NCBI RefSeq assembly: GCF_005280295.1
Contig: NZ_CP040020.1
Span: forward strand, 1,426,001 to 1,490,000
Origin: Brevibacterium sp. CS2
Lineage (GTDB): Bacteria > Actinomycetota > Actinomycetes > Actinomycetales > Brevibacteriaceae
DNA: 64,000 bases
Reading direction: 5' to 3'
The notes under the pieces are model-generated. The model did not search any database, was not told the origin of the DNA, and saw nothing but the letters and a program-made list of their open reading frames with translations. Each line of letters starts with the position of its first letter. Positions within the stretch are counted from its first letter, which is position 1. Position numbers and translations under genes: made by a program. This document shows, piece after piece, positions 44,070-52,942 of this stretch.

Positions 44070-45614
44070 ATGGAGATCGCCACCCACCTGACCGGACCCA
44101 CCTACGCGTCCACGATCAAGCGCACCCTCGAGCGCCACCCCGACCGCATCGCATTCTCCGACGCCCGGGGGCAGCAGACCTATGCCGAGGTGCTCGACCT
44201 CATCGGCCGGTACCAGGCGGTGCTGAGCGCGGCGGGCCTCGAGCGCGGGGACGGCGTGGCCGCCCTCGGCGCCAACCGCTACGAGGTCTGGGTGCTCAGC
44301 GCGGCCGTGCAGTCGCTCGGCCTCTACATCACCTGGTTGCACCCCATGGGCTCGCTCGCGGACCAGACCTTCCAGATCGGGGACTCGCAGGTCAAGGCGC
44401 TCGTCGTCGACGAATCCACGTACGGGGAGCGCGGTCGCGAGCTCCAGCAGGTGGCCGAGGACGCCGGGCTGCAGATGTGGACGATGAGCCCCGCGGATTT
44501 CGTCACCGACCTCGAGTCAGCAGCCGCCGCGGTCGGCCCGCAGCCCATGCGCCTCGACGCCGAGCACACCGATCTCAGCATCATCAACTACACCGGCGGC
44601 ACCACCGGCCGGCCCAAGGGCGCCTACCGGCGGCAGTTCAACCTGGGGCCGTCGACCGCGGACATCCTCGCCGACTTCGAGCTGCCGGAGACCCCGCGCT
44701 ACCTCCTCATCCCGCCCATGAGCCACGTCGCCGGGACGAACGTGCTGCCGACGCTCATCAAGGGCGGCACCGTCCACCTCATGTCCGGGTTCGACCCGGC
44801 TGCCGTGCTCGAGACGATCGAGCGGGAGAGGATCAACTTCACCCTGTTCGTCCCGACGATGGTCTACGCGCTGCTCGACCATCCCGACCTCGACACCCGC
44901 GACACCTCGAGCCTCGAGTACATCCTCTACGGCGCCTCGCCGATGTCGGAGAGCCGGCTGCGCGAGGGCATCGAGCGGATCGGGCCGGTGTTCGGGCAGC
45001 TCTACGGGCAGACCGAGTGCTACCCGGTGTCGGTGCTGTCGAAGGAGGACCACCAGGATCCGGCGCTCCTCCTGTCGTGCGGCAAGCCGGTGGAGTCCGT
45101 CGACGTCCGCATCCTCGACCCGCTGGGCGAGGAGGTGCCGCTCGGGGAGTCCGGCGAGCTGTGCGTGCGCGGCCGCGGTGCGATGAGCGGCTACTGGCGC
45201 CGCGACGACCTCACCGCGGAGACGATCGTCGACGGCTGGCTGCGCACCGGGGACATCGCGCGGATGGACGAGCAGGGATACCTGTTCATCGTTGATCGGA
45301 AGAAGGACATGATCATCTCCGGTGGGTTCAACGTCTACCCGCGGGAGGTCGAGGACGCGCTCGCCACCCACCCGGCGGTGTCGCAGTCGGCGGTGTTCGG
45401 GATCCCCGACGAGAAGTGGGGCGAGCAGGTCACGGCGGCGGTCATCCTCAGGTCCGGCGCGAGCGCGAGCGAGGAGGAGCTCATCACCGTGGTCAAGGAT
45501 CTCAAGGGTGCGGTGCAGGCGCCCAAGCAGGTGCTCATCGTCGACTCCCTGCCGCAGACCGCGGTCGGCAAGGTCAACAAGCGGGCCCTGCGCGACCAGC
45601 TCACCGGCGACTGA
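44070..45614 (+). CDS. AMP-forming acyl-CoA ligase 2
   Basis: A 514-residue adenylating ligase. The P-loop is NYTGGTTGRPKGAYRRQ (about 174), atypical after the Gly because the usual Ser/Thr-His is replaced by YRRQ. Other motifs are YGASPMSESRL, LYGQTECYP, RTGDIARMD, the hinge DRKKDMIISGGFNVYP and the terminal Lys in PQTAVGKVNKR. The TECYP substrate-side variant and Met/Ser-rich pocket suggest an aromatic or branched acid, but that is inference. It begins 200 nt after the TetR gene (AGAGGAG before ATG) and ends at hairpin copy B. Confidence 0.92.
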   Translation: MEIATHLTGPTYASTIKRTLERHPDRIAFSDARGQQTYAEVLDLIGRYQAVLSAAGLERGDGVAALGANRYEVWVLSAAVQSLGLYITWLHPMGSLADQTFQIGDSQVKALVVDESTYGERGRELQQVAEDAGLQMWTMSPADFVTDLESAAAAVGPQPMRLDAEHTDLSIINYTGGTTGRPKGAYRRQFNLGPSTADILADFELPETPRYLLIPPMSHVAGTNVLPTLIKGGTVHLMSGFDPAAVLETIERERINFTLFVPTMVYALLDHPDLDTRDTSSLEYILYGASPMSESRLREGIERIGPVFGQLYGQTECYPVSVLSKEDHQDPALLLSCGKPVESVDVRILDPLGEEVPLGESGELCVRGRGAMSGYWRRDDLTAETIVDGWLRTGDIARMDEQGYLFIVDRKKDMIISGGFNVYPREVEDALATHPAVSQSAVFGIPDEKWGEQVTAAVILRSGASASEEELITVVKDLKGAVQAPKQVLIVDSLPQTAVGKVNKRALRDQLTGD

Positions 45615-45624
45615 CCTCCCCTCC

Positions 45625-45679
45625 GAGAGTGCAATTCTCGAAGGTTTCTGTGAACAGATCCTTCAGAAATTGCACTCTC
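45625..45679 (+). repeat. Intergenic hairpin element, copy B
   Basis: GAGAGTGCAATT at 45625 pairs perfectly with AATTGCACTCTC ending at 45679, with GAAGG/CCTTC inside and about 15 nt of loop. It starts 11 nt after the acyl-CoA ligase stop and aligns over about 48 nt with the reverse complement of copy A. Confidence 0.8.
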
Positions 45680-45751
45680 ACCCCGGCTGCGGCAACTGGT
45701 GCCGCGGCAGGGGAGTGGTGGGGGTGCGTTCTTCCTGCGAAAGGAGTTCCG

Positions 45752-46414
45752 ATGTCCGGGCAGCTGACCAAGCGGCGGTTCGCCGCCTTCCTCCGCGGGG
45801 TCAACGTCGGCGGTGCACACCGCCTTCCCATGGCCGAGGTTCGTGCCGTGCTCGGCGAGCTCGGCGCCTCCGACGTGGCCACGTACATCCAGTCGGGGAA
45901 CATCGTCTTCACCGCGGAGGCCGGTGCAGGTGAAGGCCCTGCGGGTGGCGATCCTGCGGGTGATGACCCTGCGGGCGACGATCCTGCGGGAGCAGGTCTG
46001 ACAGCCGGCGGCGGCGAGCACGACGGTGACAGCGGCACCGATGCCACCGCGGCCGAGGCGTGGGCCGTGCGCATCGCCACCGCCCTCGAACAGCGCGTGG
46101 GCTTCCCGGTCCCGGTCGCGGTGCGCTCCGCCGAGGTGCTCGCCGCCGCCCGGCAGGCCTGCCCCTATGCGCCGGACGACCCGCGGTTCTGCCACCTGAT
46201 CCTCCTCGAGTCCGCGCCGTCGGCCGGTGTGATGGACGAGATCCGGGCTCTCACCTCGGGCACGGACACCGAGGTGGCGGTGGAGGGGACGACGGCCTAC
46301 CTCCTTACCCCGGGCGGGTTGGCGGCGTCGAAGCCGGCGGCGGCGATCAGTCGGCGCCTCGGCGGGACGGCCCGCAATCTGCACACGGTCGACGCGGTCA
46401 TCGAGCGGTTGTGA
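45752..46414 (+). CDS. DUF1697 family protein with repeat insertion
   Basis: A 220-residue protein of the DUF1697 family. The N-terminal block RFAAFLRGVNVGGAHRLPMAEVRAVLGELG and YIQSGNIVF matches well, as do LEQRVGFPVPVAVRSAEVL and FCHLILLESAPSA later; the C-terminus ends LHTVDAVIERL. Between about 60 and 105 is an Ala/Gly/Asp-rich insertion built from 15-bp near-repeats encoding PAGDD, absent from typical members. Function of the family is unknown. AAAGGAG precedes ATG 45752; longer upstream starts would cross hairpin copy B. Confidence 0.88.
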   Translation: MSGQLTKRRFAAFLRGVNVGGAHRLPMAEVRAVLGELGASDVATYIQSGNIVFTAEAGAGEGPAGGDPAGDDPAGDDPAGAGLTAGGGEHDGDSGTDATAAEAWAVRIATALEQRVGFPVPVAVRSAEVLAAARQACPYAPDDPRFCHLILLESAPSAGVMDEIRALTSGTDTEVAVEGTTAYLLTPGGLAASKPAAAISRRLGGTARNLHTVDAVIERL

Positions 46415-46420
46415 GCGGGG

Positions 46421-46509
46421 CGGAGCGCACGCGAACTGCGGAGTATCCCGTTCGGAGCGCTCAATTGCGCGCTCGGTTCCGGATACCGCGCAGTTCGCGC
46501 ACTGCTCCG
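46421..46509. repeat. Long intergenic hairpin D
   Basis: CGGAGCGCACGCGAACTGCG pairs with CGCAGTTCGCGCACTGCTCCG in its outer arms, GTATCC-type arms follow, and a GAGCGCTCAATTGCGCGCTC near-palindrome forms the centre. It starts 7 nt after the DUF1697 stop. The AACTGCG arm also occurs in hairpins E and F. Confidence 0.65.
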
Positions 46510-46579
46510 CGGCGAAGTGCATCTGGAGGCGGCGCATCCGCGCTCAGTGCATCTCTTGCAGGACCCGCTGCAGGGCACT

Positions 46580-46635
46580 GACTGTGCGAAAAACGGCGTT
46601 TCCGCTCTCAGGAACCTTCGAAAATTGAGCTCTCA
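46580..46635 (-). repeat. Intergenic hairpin element, copy C
   Basis: Shares GGAACCTTCGAAAATTGAG and flanks with copy A in the same orientation, but its other arm is degenerate. Its edge supplies the TGA stop (46633-46635) of the alcohol dehydrogenase gene. Confidence 0.7.
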
Positions 46636-47721
46636 GGGGCGGATGGTGATGGTGATCTTGGCGGCTCCCTCGCCGTGGGCGCGGGTCGCCTCGAGCGCAC
46701 GAGGCACGTCCTCGAGCCCCATCCGCACCTGCGTCATGTGGTCGACCCTGACTGCGCCGGTGCGGATCGCCTCGAGCGCCTCGTGGAAGCACCACTGACC
46801 GGGTTCACCCTGCGCGTTGGAGAACCATTCGACGGTGACCGACTTGCGGAACGCCGCCATCGTCGGGAAGGTCCCCTCCCAGGTCTCGGGGTAGCCGAAG
46901 GCCCCCACGACACCGCGGTGACGCGCGAGCTCGACGGCCTGCGCGCGTGTGGCGTCGAGCCCGGCGGCCTCGACGACGAGGTCGACACCCTCCGGATGCG
47001 CCCCGGCGACGAGAGCGTCGAGCTCATCGGCGTGGACGGCCCGCGCCCCGAGCTCGCGCCCGAACCCGATCCGCGCGGCATCGACGTCGGAGGCGTACAC
47101 CTCGACCCCGCGGGCCCGGAGCAGCTGGGTGAAGAACTGGCCGGCGGAGCCGAGGCCGAGCACCGCGGCGGTCCGCGTGCCCTCACGCCAGTACTTGGCG
47201 AGCGCGGCGATCGTGCAGCCGAGCTGCTGGGCCATGAGGGCCCGCTCGAGCACGTCGTCCTCTCGCAGCGGGATGACGGAGCCGGCGTCGATCGCCTGGT
47301 ACTGAGCGAAGCATCCGCCGAGGCGCCCGCTCGGCACCGTGATGACGCGCATGCCTGGGGAGAGCGCGCCCGGGGTGGTCTCGCCGTCCGCGCCTGCGAG
47401 GTGGACGTCTGCGCCCACCGCGACGATCGTGCCCGCGCCCTCGTGTCCCGGGTAGCCCGGTGCGTCGAGCATCTCCGGGCGGTGGAAGCCGTCGAGCGCG
47501 AGGTGCACGTCGGATCCGCACACCGAGGCGTACGCCATCTCGACGAGCACCTGTCCGGGTCCCGGCACGGGCACCGGGAAGTCGGCGACCCCGTAGCTCA
47601 GGCCCCGGCCCTCCAGCCCCGTCCCGGAACGGGCGGGCACGGGCTGCTCGGCCGCGAGGTTCTCATCGAGTGTGAGGCGCGCCGCCCGCATCGTCGCCGG
47701 CAGCGGCTGCGCGGCAGTCAC
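46633..47721 (-). CDS. Zinc-type alcohol dehydrogenase
   Basis: A 362-residue medium-chain dehydrogenase. The catalytic-zinc segment is YASVCGSDVHLAL with GYPGHEGAGTIVAVG, a later Rossmann loop is AAVLGLGSAGQFFTQLL, and VDLVVEAAGLDATRAQ follows. The structural-zinc four-Cys loop is missing, so it may bind only one zinc. GTG 47721 overlaps the thioesterase stop as GTGA, making a coupled pair; an upstream start at 47739 is less likely. Its role could be oxidation of an alcohol intermediate feeding the nearby CoA-ligase pathway. Its stop lies in hairpin copy C. Confidence 0.9.
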   Translation of the reverse strand: MTAAQPLPATMRAARLTLDENLAAEQPVPARSGTGLEGRGLSYGVADFPVPVPGPGQVLVEMAYASVCGSDVHLALDGFHRPEMLDAPGYPGHEGAGTIVAVGADVHLAGADGETTPGALSPGMRVITVPSGRLGGCFAQYQAIDAGSVIPLREDDVLERALMAQQLGCTIAALAKYWREGTRTAAVLGLGSAGQFFTQLLRARGVEVYASDVDAARIGFGRELGARAVHADELDALVAGAHPEGVDLVVEAAGLDATRAQAVELARHRGVVGAFGYPETWEGTFPTMAAFRKSVTVEWFSNAQGEPGQWCFHEALEAIRTGAVRVDHMTQVRMGLEDVPRALEATRAHGEGAAKITITIRP

Positions 47722-48290
47722 TGCTTCGCCTCGATCCACAGCCCCTCCGCGCGCACCCGCACCTCGCCGTGGCAGGTGACCTCGCCCTCGAGGAAGCGCT
47801 TGCGGCCCTCCTGCCGGACGACTCGGCCGGTGACCACGAGCGGCTCACCCACCGGGGTCGCCGCGTCGTACTGCACGTTGAGGTAGCGGGTGTAGGCGCG
47901 CGGCGCATCCCCGGAGTTCGCCGCATTGCCGAGCACGTGGTCGAGCATGAGCGCGACGACCCCGCCGTGCACCCGACCGGGAGGGCCCTGGTACTGCAGC
48001 GGCAGCGTGAGCGAGCAGCGGGACTCCTCGCCGTCCCAGCGGATGTCCATCGGCGGGGCGATCGGATTCCGCGCCGAGGACGCCGGGGTGATGTCGTGCT
48101 CGATGTGGCTGCGCTGCGGGTGCGGGTCGTCGAGGGTGACCGCCGCCGGGTCGGCCGCCGCGGCCGCGAGCTTCTCCGCGATGAACGCGGTGTGCTCGGC
48201 GAGGCGGGCGTCGTCGGTCTCCGAGACGAGCGTGTGGATGAGCTCGCGGGTGAGTCGGGCGGTGTGTTCGGCGAAGTGCGATGCGGTCAT
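47718..48290 (-). CDS. Hotdog-fold acyl-CoA thioesterase (PaaI-like)
   Basis: A 190-residue protein with a helical N-terminal extension (about 1-60) and a PaaI/4HBT hotdog domain: PLQYQGPPGRVHGGVVALMLDHVLGNAA contains the family HGG signature (His-Gly-Gly about 125) and the Asp of MLDH on the following helix, and YLNVQYDAATPVGEPLVVTG the beta sheet. It would hydrolyse acyl-CoA thioesters. ATG 48290 follows GAGGATC; a longer frame upstream is not conserved. It is divergent from acyl-CoA ligase 3, sharing a region with a palindrome, and overlaps the alcohol dehydrogenase gene. Confidence 0.88.
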   Translation of the reverse strand: MTASHFAEHTARLTRELIHTLVSETDDARLAEHTAFIAEKLAAAAADPAAVTLDDPHPQRSHIEHDITPASSARNPIAPPMDIRWDGEESRCSLTLPLQYQGPPGRVHGGVVALMLDHVLGNAANSGDAPRAYTRYLNVQYDAATPVGEPLVVTGRVVRQEGRKRFLEGEVTCHGEVRVRAEGLWIEAKQ

Positions 48291-48448
48291 GATCCTCATC
48301 CGGGTCGAGGGCGGGGTCTGGGCTGGTCGGGGCCTGGTCGGGTCGGCCAGTGTCGGTCTGTCCGGTCCGACCCGTCCCGGCAGGTCCGGCCGGACCGACC
48401 GGGCCGAGGGCGGGTCTTGTGTCCGGCCGGGTTTCCCACTAACGTTTC

Positions 48449-48465
48449 TGAACAAGCGTTCGGTA
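48449..48465. promoter_or_regulatory. Palindrome CTGAAC-N4-GTTCGG between thioesterase and ligase 3
   Basis: CTGAACAAGCGTTCGGT is a dyad in an AT-richer promoter region between divergent genes; CTGAAC half-sites also occur in the operator at 31147. TAAGAT at 48464 could serve as a -10. A shared TetR-type regulator is inferred. Confidence 0.4.
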
Positions 48466-48576
48466 AGATTGATTGTAGTCCTCAACCGCCGGTTCACAAG
48501 GGTGTGCCGGCGACGCGGCCGGTCGGTCCGTCCGGACGCCCGGCCGACGCGGCAGTTCTCCGATCACGAGGAAGTG

Positions 48577-50121
48577 ATGTGCATGTACCCAGGCAAGTGG
48601 GCGGCGACGACCCCCGACAAGCCGGCCGTGATCATGGCCGACACCGGTGAGACCCTCACCTACGCCGAGCTCGAGGACCGCTCCCTGCGGCTCGCCAACC
48701 ACTTCCGTGCGCTCGGCCTGCAGCCCGGGGACCACGTCGCGATGATCGCGGAGAACCGGATGGAGATCATCGAGGCGTACTGGGCGGCCCTGCGCAGCGG
48801 CACGTTCATCACCGTCGTCAACCAGCACCTCACGCCCGCGGAGAGCTCCTACATCATCCACGACTGCGACGCCTCCGTCGTCCTCGTCTCCACCGGGCTG
48901 AAGTCCGCGCACGAGCTCAACGAGGAGTGCGCCGACATCCCGCACCGGATCGCCGTGGGCGGCCCGCTGCCGGGTGCGGAGGAGTACGAGGCGGTGCTCG
49001 CCGCCGCGAGCCCCGAGCGCCCGGACCACGAGCCGCGCGGCGACGACATGCTCTACTCCTCGGGCACCACCGGCCGGCCCAAGGGCATCCTGCCGACGCT
49101 CAAGGACCAGTCCGTCGAGGACGAGAACGTCCCGCTCATCCAGCTCTTCACCGCCCTCTACGAGTTCGGCGAGGACACCGTCTACCTGTCCCCGGCCCCG
49201 CTCTACCATGCCGCCCCGATCCGCTTCGTGATGACGACCCACGCCCGCGGCGGCACCGTGATCGTGATGCCGAAGTTCGACGCGGAGACCGCGCTCGGCC
49301 TCATCGAGGAGCACGGTGTCACCCACTCGCAGTGGGTGCCGACGATGTTCATCCGGATGCTCAAGCTGCCCGCCGAGGTGCGCGAGAAGTACGACGTGTC
49401 CAGCATGAGGGCCGCCATCCACGCCGCCGCGCCCTGCCCGATCGAGGTCAAACGCGCGATGATCGAGTGGTGGGGCCCGGTGATCAACGAGTACTACGCC
49501 GCCACCGAGTCCAACGGCATCACCGTGATCAACAGCGAGGAGTCCCTGCGCAAGCCGGGCTCCGTGGGCCGCGACGGACTCATGGGCATCGCCCACATCT
49601 GCGGACCCGACGGCGAGGAGCTGCTGCCCGGCGAGGTCGGCACGATCTACTTCGAGGCCGACCCGGACAAGGAGCTCTTCGTCTACTACAAGGACGAGGC
49701 GAAGACCGCCGCCACCCGCCACCCGGTCCACGAGCGGTGGACCACGATCGGCGACCTCGGTCACCTCGACGAGGACCGCTTCCTCTTCATGGCCGAGCGC
49801 AAGAGCTTCCTCGTCATCACCGGCGGGGTGAACATCTACCCGCAGGAGGTCGAGAGCGAGCTCGCGCTCCACCCCGACGTCAAGGACTTGGCGGTGATCG
49901 CCGAACCCGACGAGGAGCTCGGCGAGATCGCCGTGGCCTACATCGAGGCCGAGGACCACGTGCGTCCCGGCGAGGAGCTCGCCGAGCAGATCCGGGCCTG
50001 GCTCGCCGACCACGTCGCCCGCTTCAAGATCCCGCGGAAGTTCTACTTCATCGACGAGATGCCGCGCACCCCCACCGGCAAGCTCGTCAAACGCAAGCTC
50101 ACCGAGCAGGCGCCCGCCTAG
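48577..50121 (+). CDS. AMP-forming acyl-CoA ligase 3
   Basis: A 514-residue adenylating ligase of the actinobacterial FadD type. P-loop YSSGTTGRPKGILPT (about 165), then the aromatic APLYHAAPIRF, YYAATESNG, IGDLGHLDEDRF, the hinge ERKSFLVITGGVNIYP and terminal PRTPTGKLVKRKL. GAGGAA lies before ATG 48577; ATG 48583 is equally possible. It heads the rightward catabolic operon (ligase, oxidoreductase, enoyl-CoA hydratase, SDR, second hydratase), likely under the palindrome upstream. Substrate unknown. Confidence 0.92.
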   Translation: MCMYPGKWAATTPDKPAVIMADTGETLTYAELEDRSLRLANHFRALGLQPGDHVAMIAENRMEIIEAYWAALRSGTFITVVNQHLTPAESSYIIHDCDASVVLVSTGLKSAHELNEECADIPHRIAVGGPLPGAEEYEAVLAAASPERPDHEPRGDDMLYSSGTTGRPKGILPTLKDQSVEDENVPLIQLFTALYEFGEDTVYLSPAPLYHAAPIRFVMTTHARGGTVIVMPKFDAETALGLIEEHGVTHSQWVPTMFIRMLKLPAEVREKYDVSSMRAAIHAAAPCPIEVKRAMIEWWGPVINEYYAATESNGITVINSEESLRKPGSVGRDGLMGIAHICGPDGEELLPGEVGTIYFEADPDKELFVYYKDEAKTAATRHPVHERWTTIGDLGHLDEDRFLFMAERKSFLVITGGVNIYPQEVESELALHPDVKDLAVIAEPDEELGEIAVAYIEAEDHVRPGEELAEQIRAWLADHVARFKIPRKFYFIDEMPRTPTGKLVKRKLTEQAPA

Positions 50122-50218
50122 CCGGACCCGCGGGCACCTCGGCGCTGAGCAGCCCGGCCCGAGGCACCCACCCCCACCCGACACCCCGCACCGAACCCCC
50201 GAAAGAGAAGACAGACAC

Positions 50219-51193
50219 ATGAAGGCCATCCACGTCACCCGCCTCGACGGACCCGAGGCCGTCGAATTCGTCGACGCCGAGCGTCCCACCCCCGGCCCCG
50301 GCGAGGTCCTCATCGAGGTCGCCGTTGCCGGCGTCACCTTCCCCGAGCTGCTGCAGACCCGCGGCATGTACCAGGTGCGCCACGAGCTGCCGTTCGTGCT
50401 CGGCTCCGAGGCCGCGGGCACCGTCGTCGAGGTCGGCGAGGGCTCCCGCTTCTCCGTCGGCGACCGCGTCGCCGCGATCACCGGCAAGGGCACCTTCGCG
50501 GAGTACCTCGTCGCCGCCGACCAGCAGACCGTCAAGGTGCCGGACTCGGTGAGCCTCGCCCACGCCGCCGGCATGCCGATGAACCTCCTCACCGCCGACT
50601 TCTCGCTGCGCGTGCGCGGCAACGTGCAGCCCGGCCAGACGGTGCTCGTCCACGGCGCCGCCGGCGGACTCGGCTCGGCCGGCGTGCAGCTCGCGCTCGC
50701 GATGGGCCTCGAGGTCGTCGCCGTCGTGTCGACCGACGACAAGGCCGCGATGGTCAAGGAGCTCGGCGCGCACCACGTCGTCAAGGCCGAGGGCTTCAAG
50801 GACGCCGTCCTCGAGATCTTCCCCGACGGCGTCGACGTCGTCTACGACCCGGTGGGCGGCGACCGCTTCACCGACTCGCTGCGCTGCCTCAAGCGCTTCG
50901 GGCACCTCCAGGTGCTCGGCTTCACCGCCGGCGAGATCCCCACCGTCAAGGTCAACCGCCTGCTGCTGAAGAACATCTCCGTCGTCGGCGTGGCCTGGGG
51001 CGAGGCGACCCGCGGCAACCCGAACCTCATCGCCGAGCAGTGGGAGGTGATCTCCGAGCACGTCGCCGCCGGCCGCCTCAACCCGCACATCCACGCGACC
51101 TACCCGCTCGAGCAGGCCGGTGCGGCGATCTCCGAGCTCGACAACCGGGCCGTGCTCGGCAAGGTCCTCCTCGAGGTCAAGCCCGAGTCCTGA
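50219..51193 (+). CDS. Quinone oxidoreductase-type (zeta-crystallin-like) medium-chain reductase
   Basis: A 324-residue zinc-free MDR protein that would reduce quinones or an enoyl substrate with NADPH. Signs are the GEVLIEVAVAGVTFPELLQTRG N-terminus, PFVLGSEAAGTVVEVG, the Rossmann VHGAAGGLGSAGVQLA and VYDPVGGDRF. No Zn-ligand Cys/His pair is present. AAAGAGAAG precedes the ATG. It follows ligase 3 by 97 nt and precedes the enoyl-CoA hydratase, so it probably acts on a CoA-ester intermediate such as 2-enoyl-CoA reduction. Confidence 0.9.
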   Translation: MKAIHVTRLDGPEAVEFVDAERPTPGPGEVLIEVAVAGVTFPELLQTRGMYQVRHELPFVLGSEAAGTVVEVGEGSRFSVGDRVAAITGKGTFAEYLVAADQQTVKVPDSVSLAHAAGMPMNLLTADFSLRVRGNVQPGQTVLVHGAAGGLGSAGVQLALAMGLEVVAVVSTDDKAAMVKELGAHHVVKAEGFKDAVLEIFPDGVDVVYDPVGGDRFTDSLRCLKRFGHLQVLGFTAGEIPTVKVNRLLLKNISVVGVAWGEATRGNPNLIAEQWEVISEHVAAGRLNPHIHATYPLEQAGAAISELDNRAVLGKVLLEVKPES

Positions 51194-51321
51194 GCCGGAC
51201 AACCGGTGCCGGCTCTCCTGAGTCGGCACCGGGGCACCGGCCCTCCCGGGCCGGGACACGGCTGTCGCGCGCAGCCCTGCCGCGCCCGCACCCACGACTT
51301 CCACAGACGAAAGGTCCGATC

Positions 51322-52113
51322 ATGACCGATCAGCACGATCAGCACGATCAGCACCTCAAGGTCACCGTCGACGACGGTGTCATGACCATCCAGTTCATCC
51401 GCCCGCAGGCGCTCAATGCGGTCACCCGCGAGGTGGCCGCGGCGCTCGAGGCCGCGGTCGACCGCGCCGCGAGCGAGGCGCGCGCCGTCGTCATCACCGG
51501 TGACGAGCGCTCCTTCTGCTCCGGCGCTGACCTCGGCGGCGACTCCGCAGCCGGGGGTGAGCGCAAGGGCGTCGGCCTCGACGTCATCAACTCGATCATC
51601 CGCAAGATCCGCGACCTCAAGGTGCCGACGATCGCCGCGGTGTCCGGCCCGGCCGCCGGCGTGGGCTGCTCCTTCGCTCTCATCTGCGACTACGTCGTGA
51701 TGAGCGACGACTCCTACCTCATGCTCGCCTTCACCAAGATCGGCCTCATGCCCGACGGCGGTGCGACCGCCCTCGTCGCCGCCTCGGCCGGCCGCCACCG
51801 CGCCCTGCGGATGGCGCTCACCGCGGAGAAGGTCAAGGCCGCCACCGCCCTCGACTGGGGGCTGGCCACCGAGGTCGCCCCCGCCGGGACCTACCTCGAG
51901 CGGGCGCAGGAGATCGCCGCCCGGTTCGCCACCGGTCCCACGCTGTCGCTCGGTGAGACCGAGTACGCCGTCAACCAGGCGGCGCTGTCCGAGCTCGACG
52001 CCGCGCTCGACCGCGAGGCCGAGGGCCAGTCCCGCCTGCAGGGCAGCGCCGACTTCGCCGAGGGCGTGGCCGCCTTCCGCGAGAAGCGCGCCGCGAAGTT
52101 CGAGGGGAAGTGA
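51322..52113 (+). CDS. Enoyl-CoA hydratase/isomerase 1
   Basis: A 263-residue crotonase-fold enzyme. Both oxyanion-hole segments are present: FCSGADLGGD (about 66-75) and AAVSGPAAGVGCSFAL. The C-terminal side carries the KIGLMPDGGAT strand; the usual Glu pair is only partly kept, with Asp in PDGG, as in many isomerase-like members. The N-terminus has a DQHDQHDQH repeat from three copies of a 9-bp unit. AAAGG precedes ATG 51322. Followed by an SDR gene after 5 nt. Confidence 0.91.
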   Translation: MTDQHDQHDQHLKVTVDDGVMTIQFIRPQALNAVTREVAAALEAAVDRAASEARAVVITGDERSFCSGADLGGDSAAGGERKGVGLDVINSIIRKIRDLKVPTIAAVSGPAAGVGCSFALICDYVVMSDDSYLMLAFTKIGLMPDGGATALVAASAGRHRALRMALTAEKVKAATALDWGLATEVAPAGTYLERAQEIAARFATGPTLSLGETEYAVNQAALSELDAALDREAEGQSRLQGSADFAEGVAAFREKRAAKFEGK

Positions 52114-52118
52114 TCGCG

Positions 52119-52886
52119 ATGACTGCTGATTTCCTCGACCTCACCGGTCACGTCGCCGTCGTCACCGGCGGCAACAACGGCATCGGCCTCGGCATGGCCC
52201 GCGGGCTCGCGCAGGCCGGCGCCTCGGTCGCGATCTGGGGCCGCAACACCGAGCGCAACGCCGCTGCGGAATCCGAGCTCTCCGCACTCGCCCCGGTCAA
52301 GGCCTTCGCCTGCGACGTGTCCGACCCCGCGCAGGTCGACGCCGCGATGGCGGGCACGATCGAGGCGTTCGGGCGCGTCGACTCGCTCATCGCGAACGCG
52401 GGGATCGGCGGAAAGAAGGGGCCGTTCCACGAGATGACGATCGAGGAGTTCCACGACATCGCGGCGGTCAACGTCGACGGCGTCGTGCTGAGCTTCCAGG
52501 CCGCGATCAAGCAGATGATGGCCCAGGGGTCCGGCGGCTCGCTCGTCGCAGTGAGCTCGCTCGCCGGCATCGAGGGCGCGGCGACGAACGTCCACTACGG
52601 CGCGACGAAGGGCGCGGTGCTCGCGATCATGCGCGGGCTGGCGACCGAGTACGCGCGCTACGGCATCCGCACGAATGCGATCCTGCCCGGCTGGATCGCG
52701 ACCGACATGACGAGCGCTGCGGTGGGGAACGACACCTTCACCGAGAAGGTCATCAAGCGCGTGCCGATCCGCCGCTGGGGCACCCCGGAGGACTTCGCGG
52801 CTGCCGCGGTGTACCTCGCCGGGCCCGGCAGCGCGTACACCAACGGCCAGCAATTCGTCATCGACGGCGGGTACTCGGTCTTCTGA
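52119..52886 (+). CDS. SDR-family oxidoreductase
   Basis: A 255-residue short-chain dehydrogenase with cofactor loop TGGNNGIGLG, the acidic-or-basic strand end IWGRN (NADP-like Arg), ANAGIGG, catalytic Ser in AVSSLAGIEG, YGATK (Tyr/Lys about 156/160) and IDGGY at the C-terminus. ATG 52119 is preferred over GTG 52110 because GAGGGGAAG lies at better spacing. Between two hydratases, it probably oxidises the 3-hydroxyacyl-CoA they produce. Confidence 0.91.
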   Translation: MTADFLDLTGHVAVVTGGNNGIGLGMARGLAQAGASVAIWGRNTERNAAAESELSALAPVKAFACDVSDPAQVDAAMAGTIEAFGRVDSLIANAGIGGKKGPFHEMTIEEFHDIAAVNVDGVVLSFQAAIKQMMAQGSGGSLVAVSSLAGIEGAATNVHYGATKGAVLAIMRGLATEYARYGIRTNAILPGWIATDMTSAAVGNDTFTEKVIKRVPIRRWGTPEDFAAAAVYLAGPGSAYTNGQQFVIDGGYSVF

Positions 52887-52942
52887 GCGAGCACCCGCGC
52901 CCCAGCGCCTGAGCACCACCCCACCCGAGCGAGAGGACGAGG

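Noticed and set aside
51322..51360. GATCAGCAC repeats considered as a regulator-binding iteron
   Set aside because: The three 9-bp units are in frame within the enoyl-CoA hydratase N-terminus (DQH repeats) and have no promoter context.
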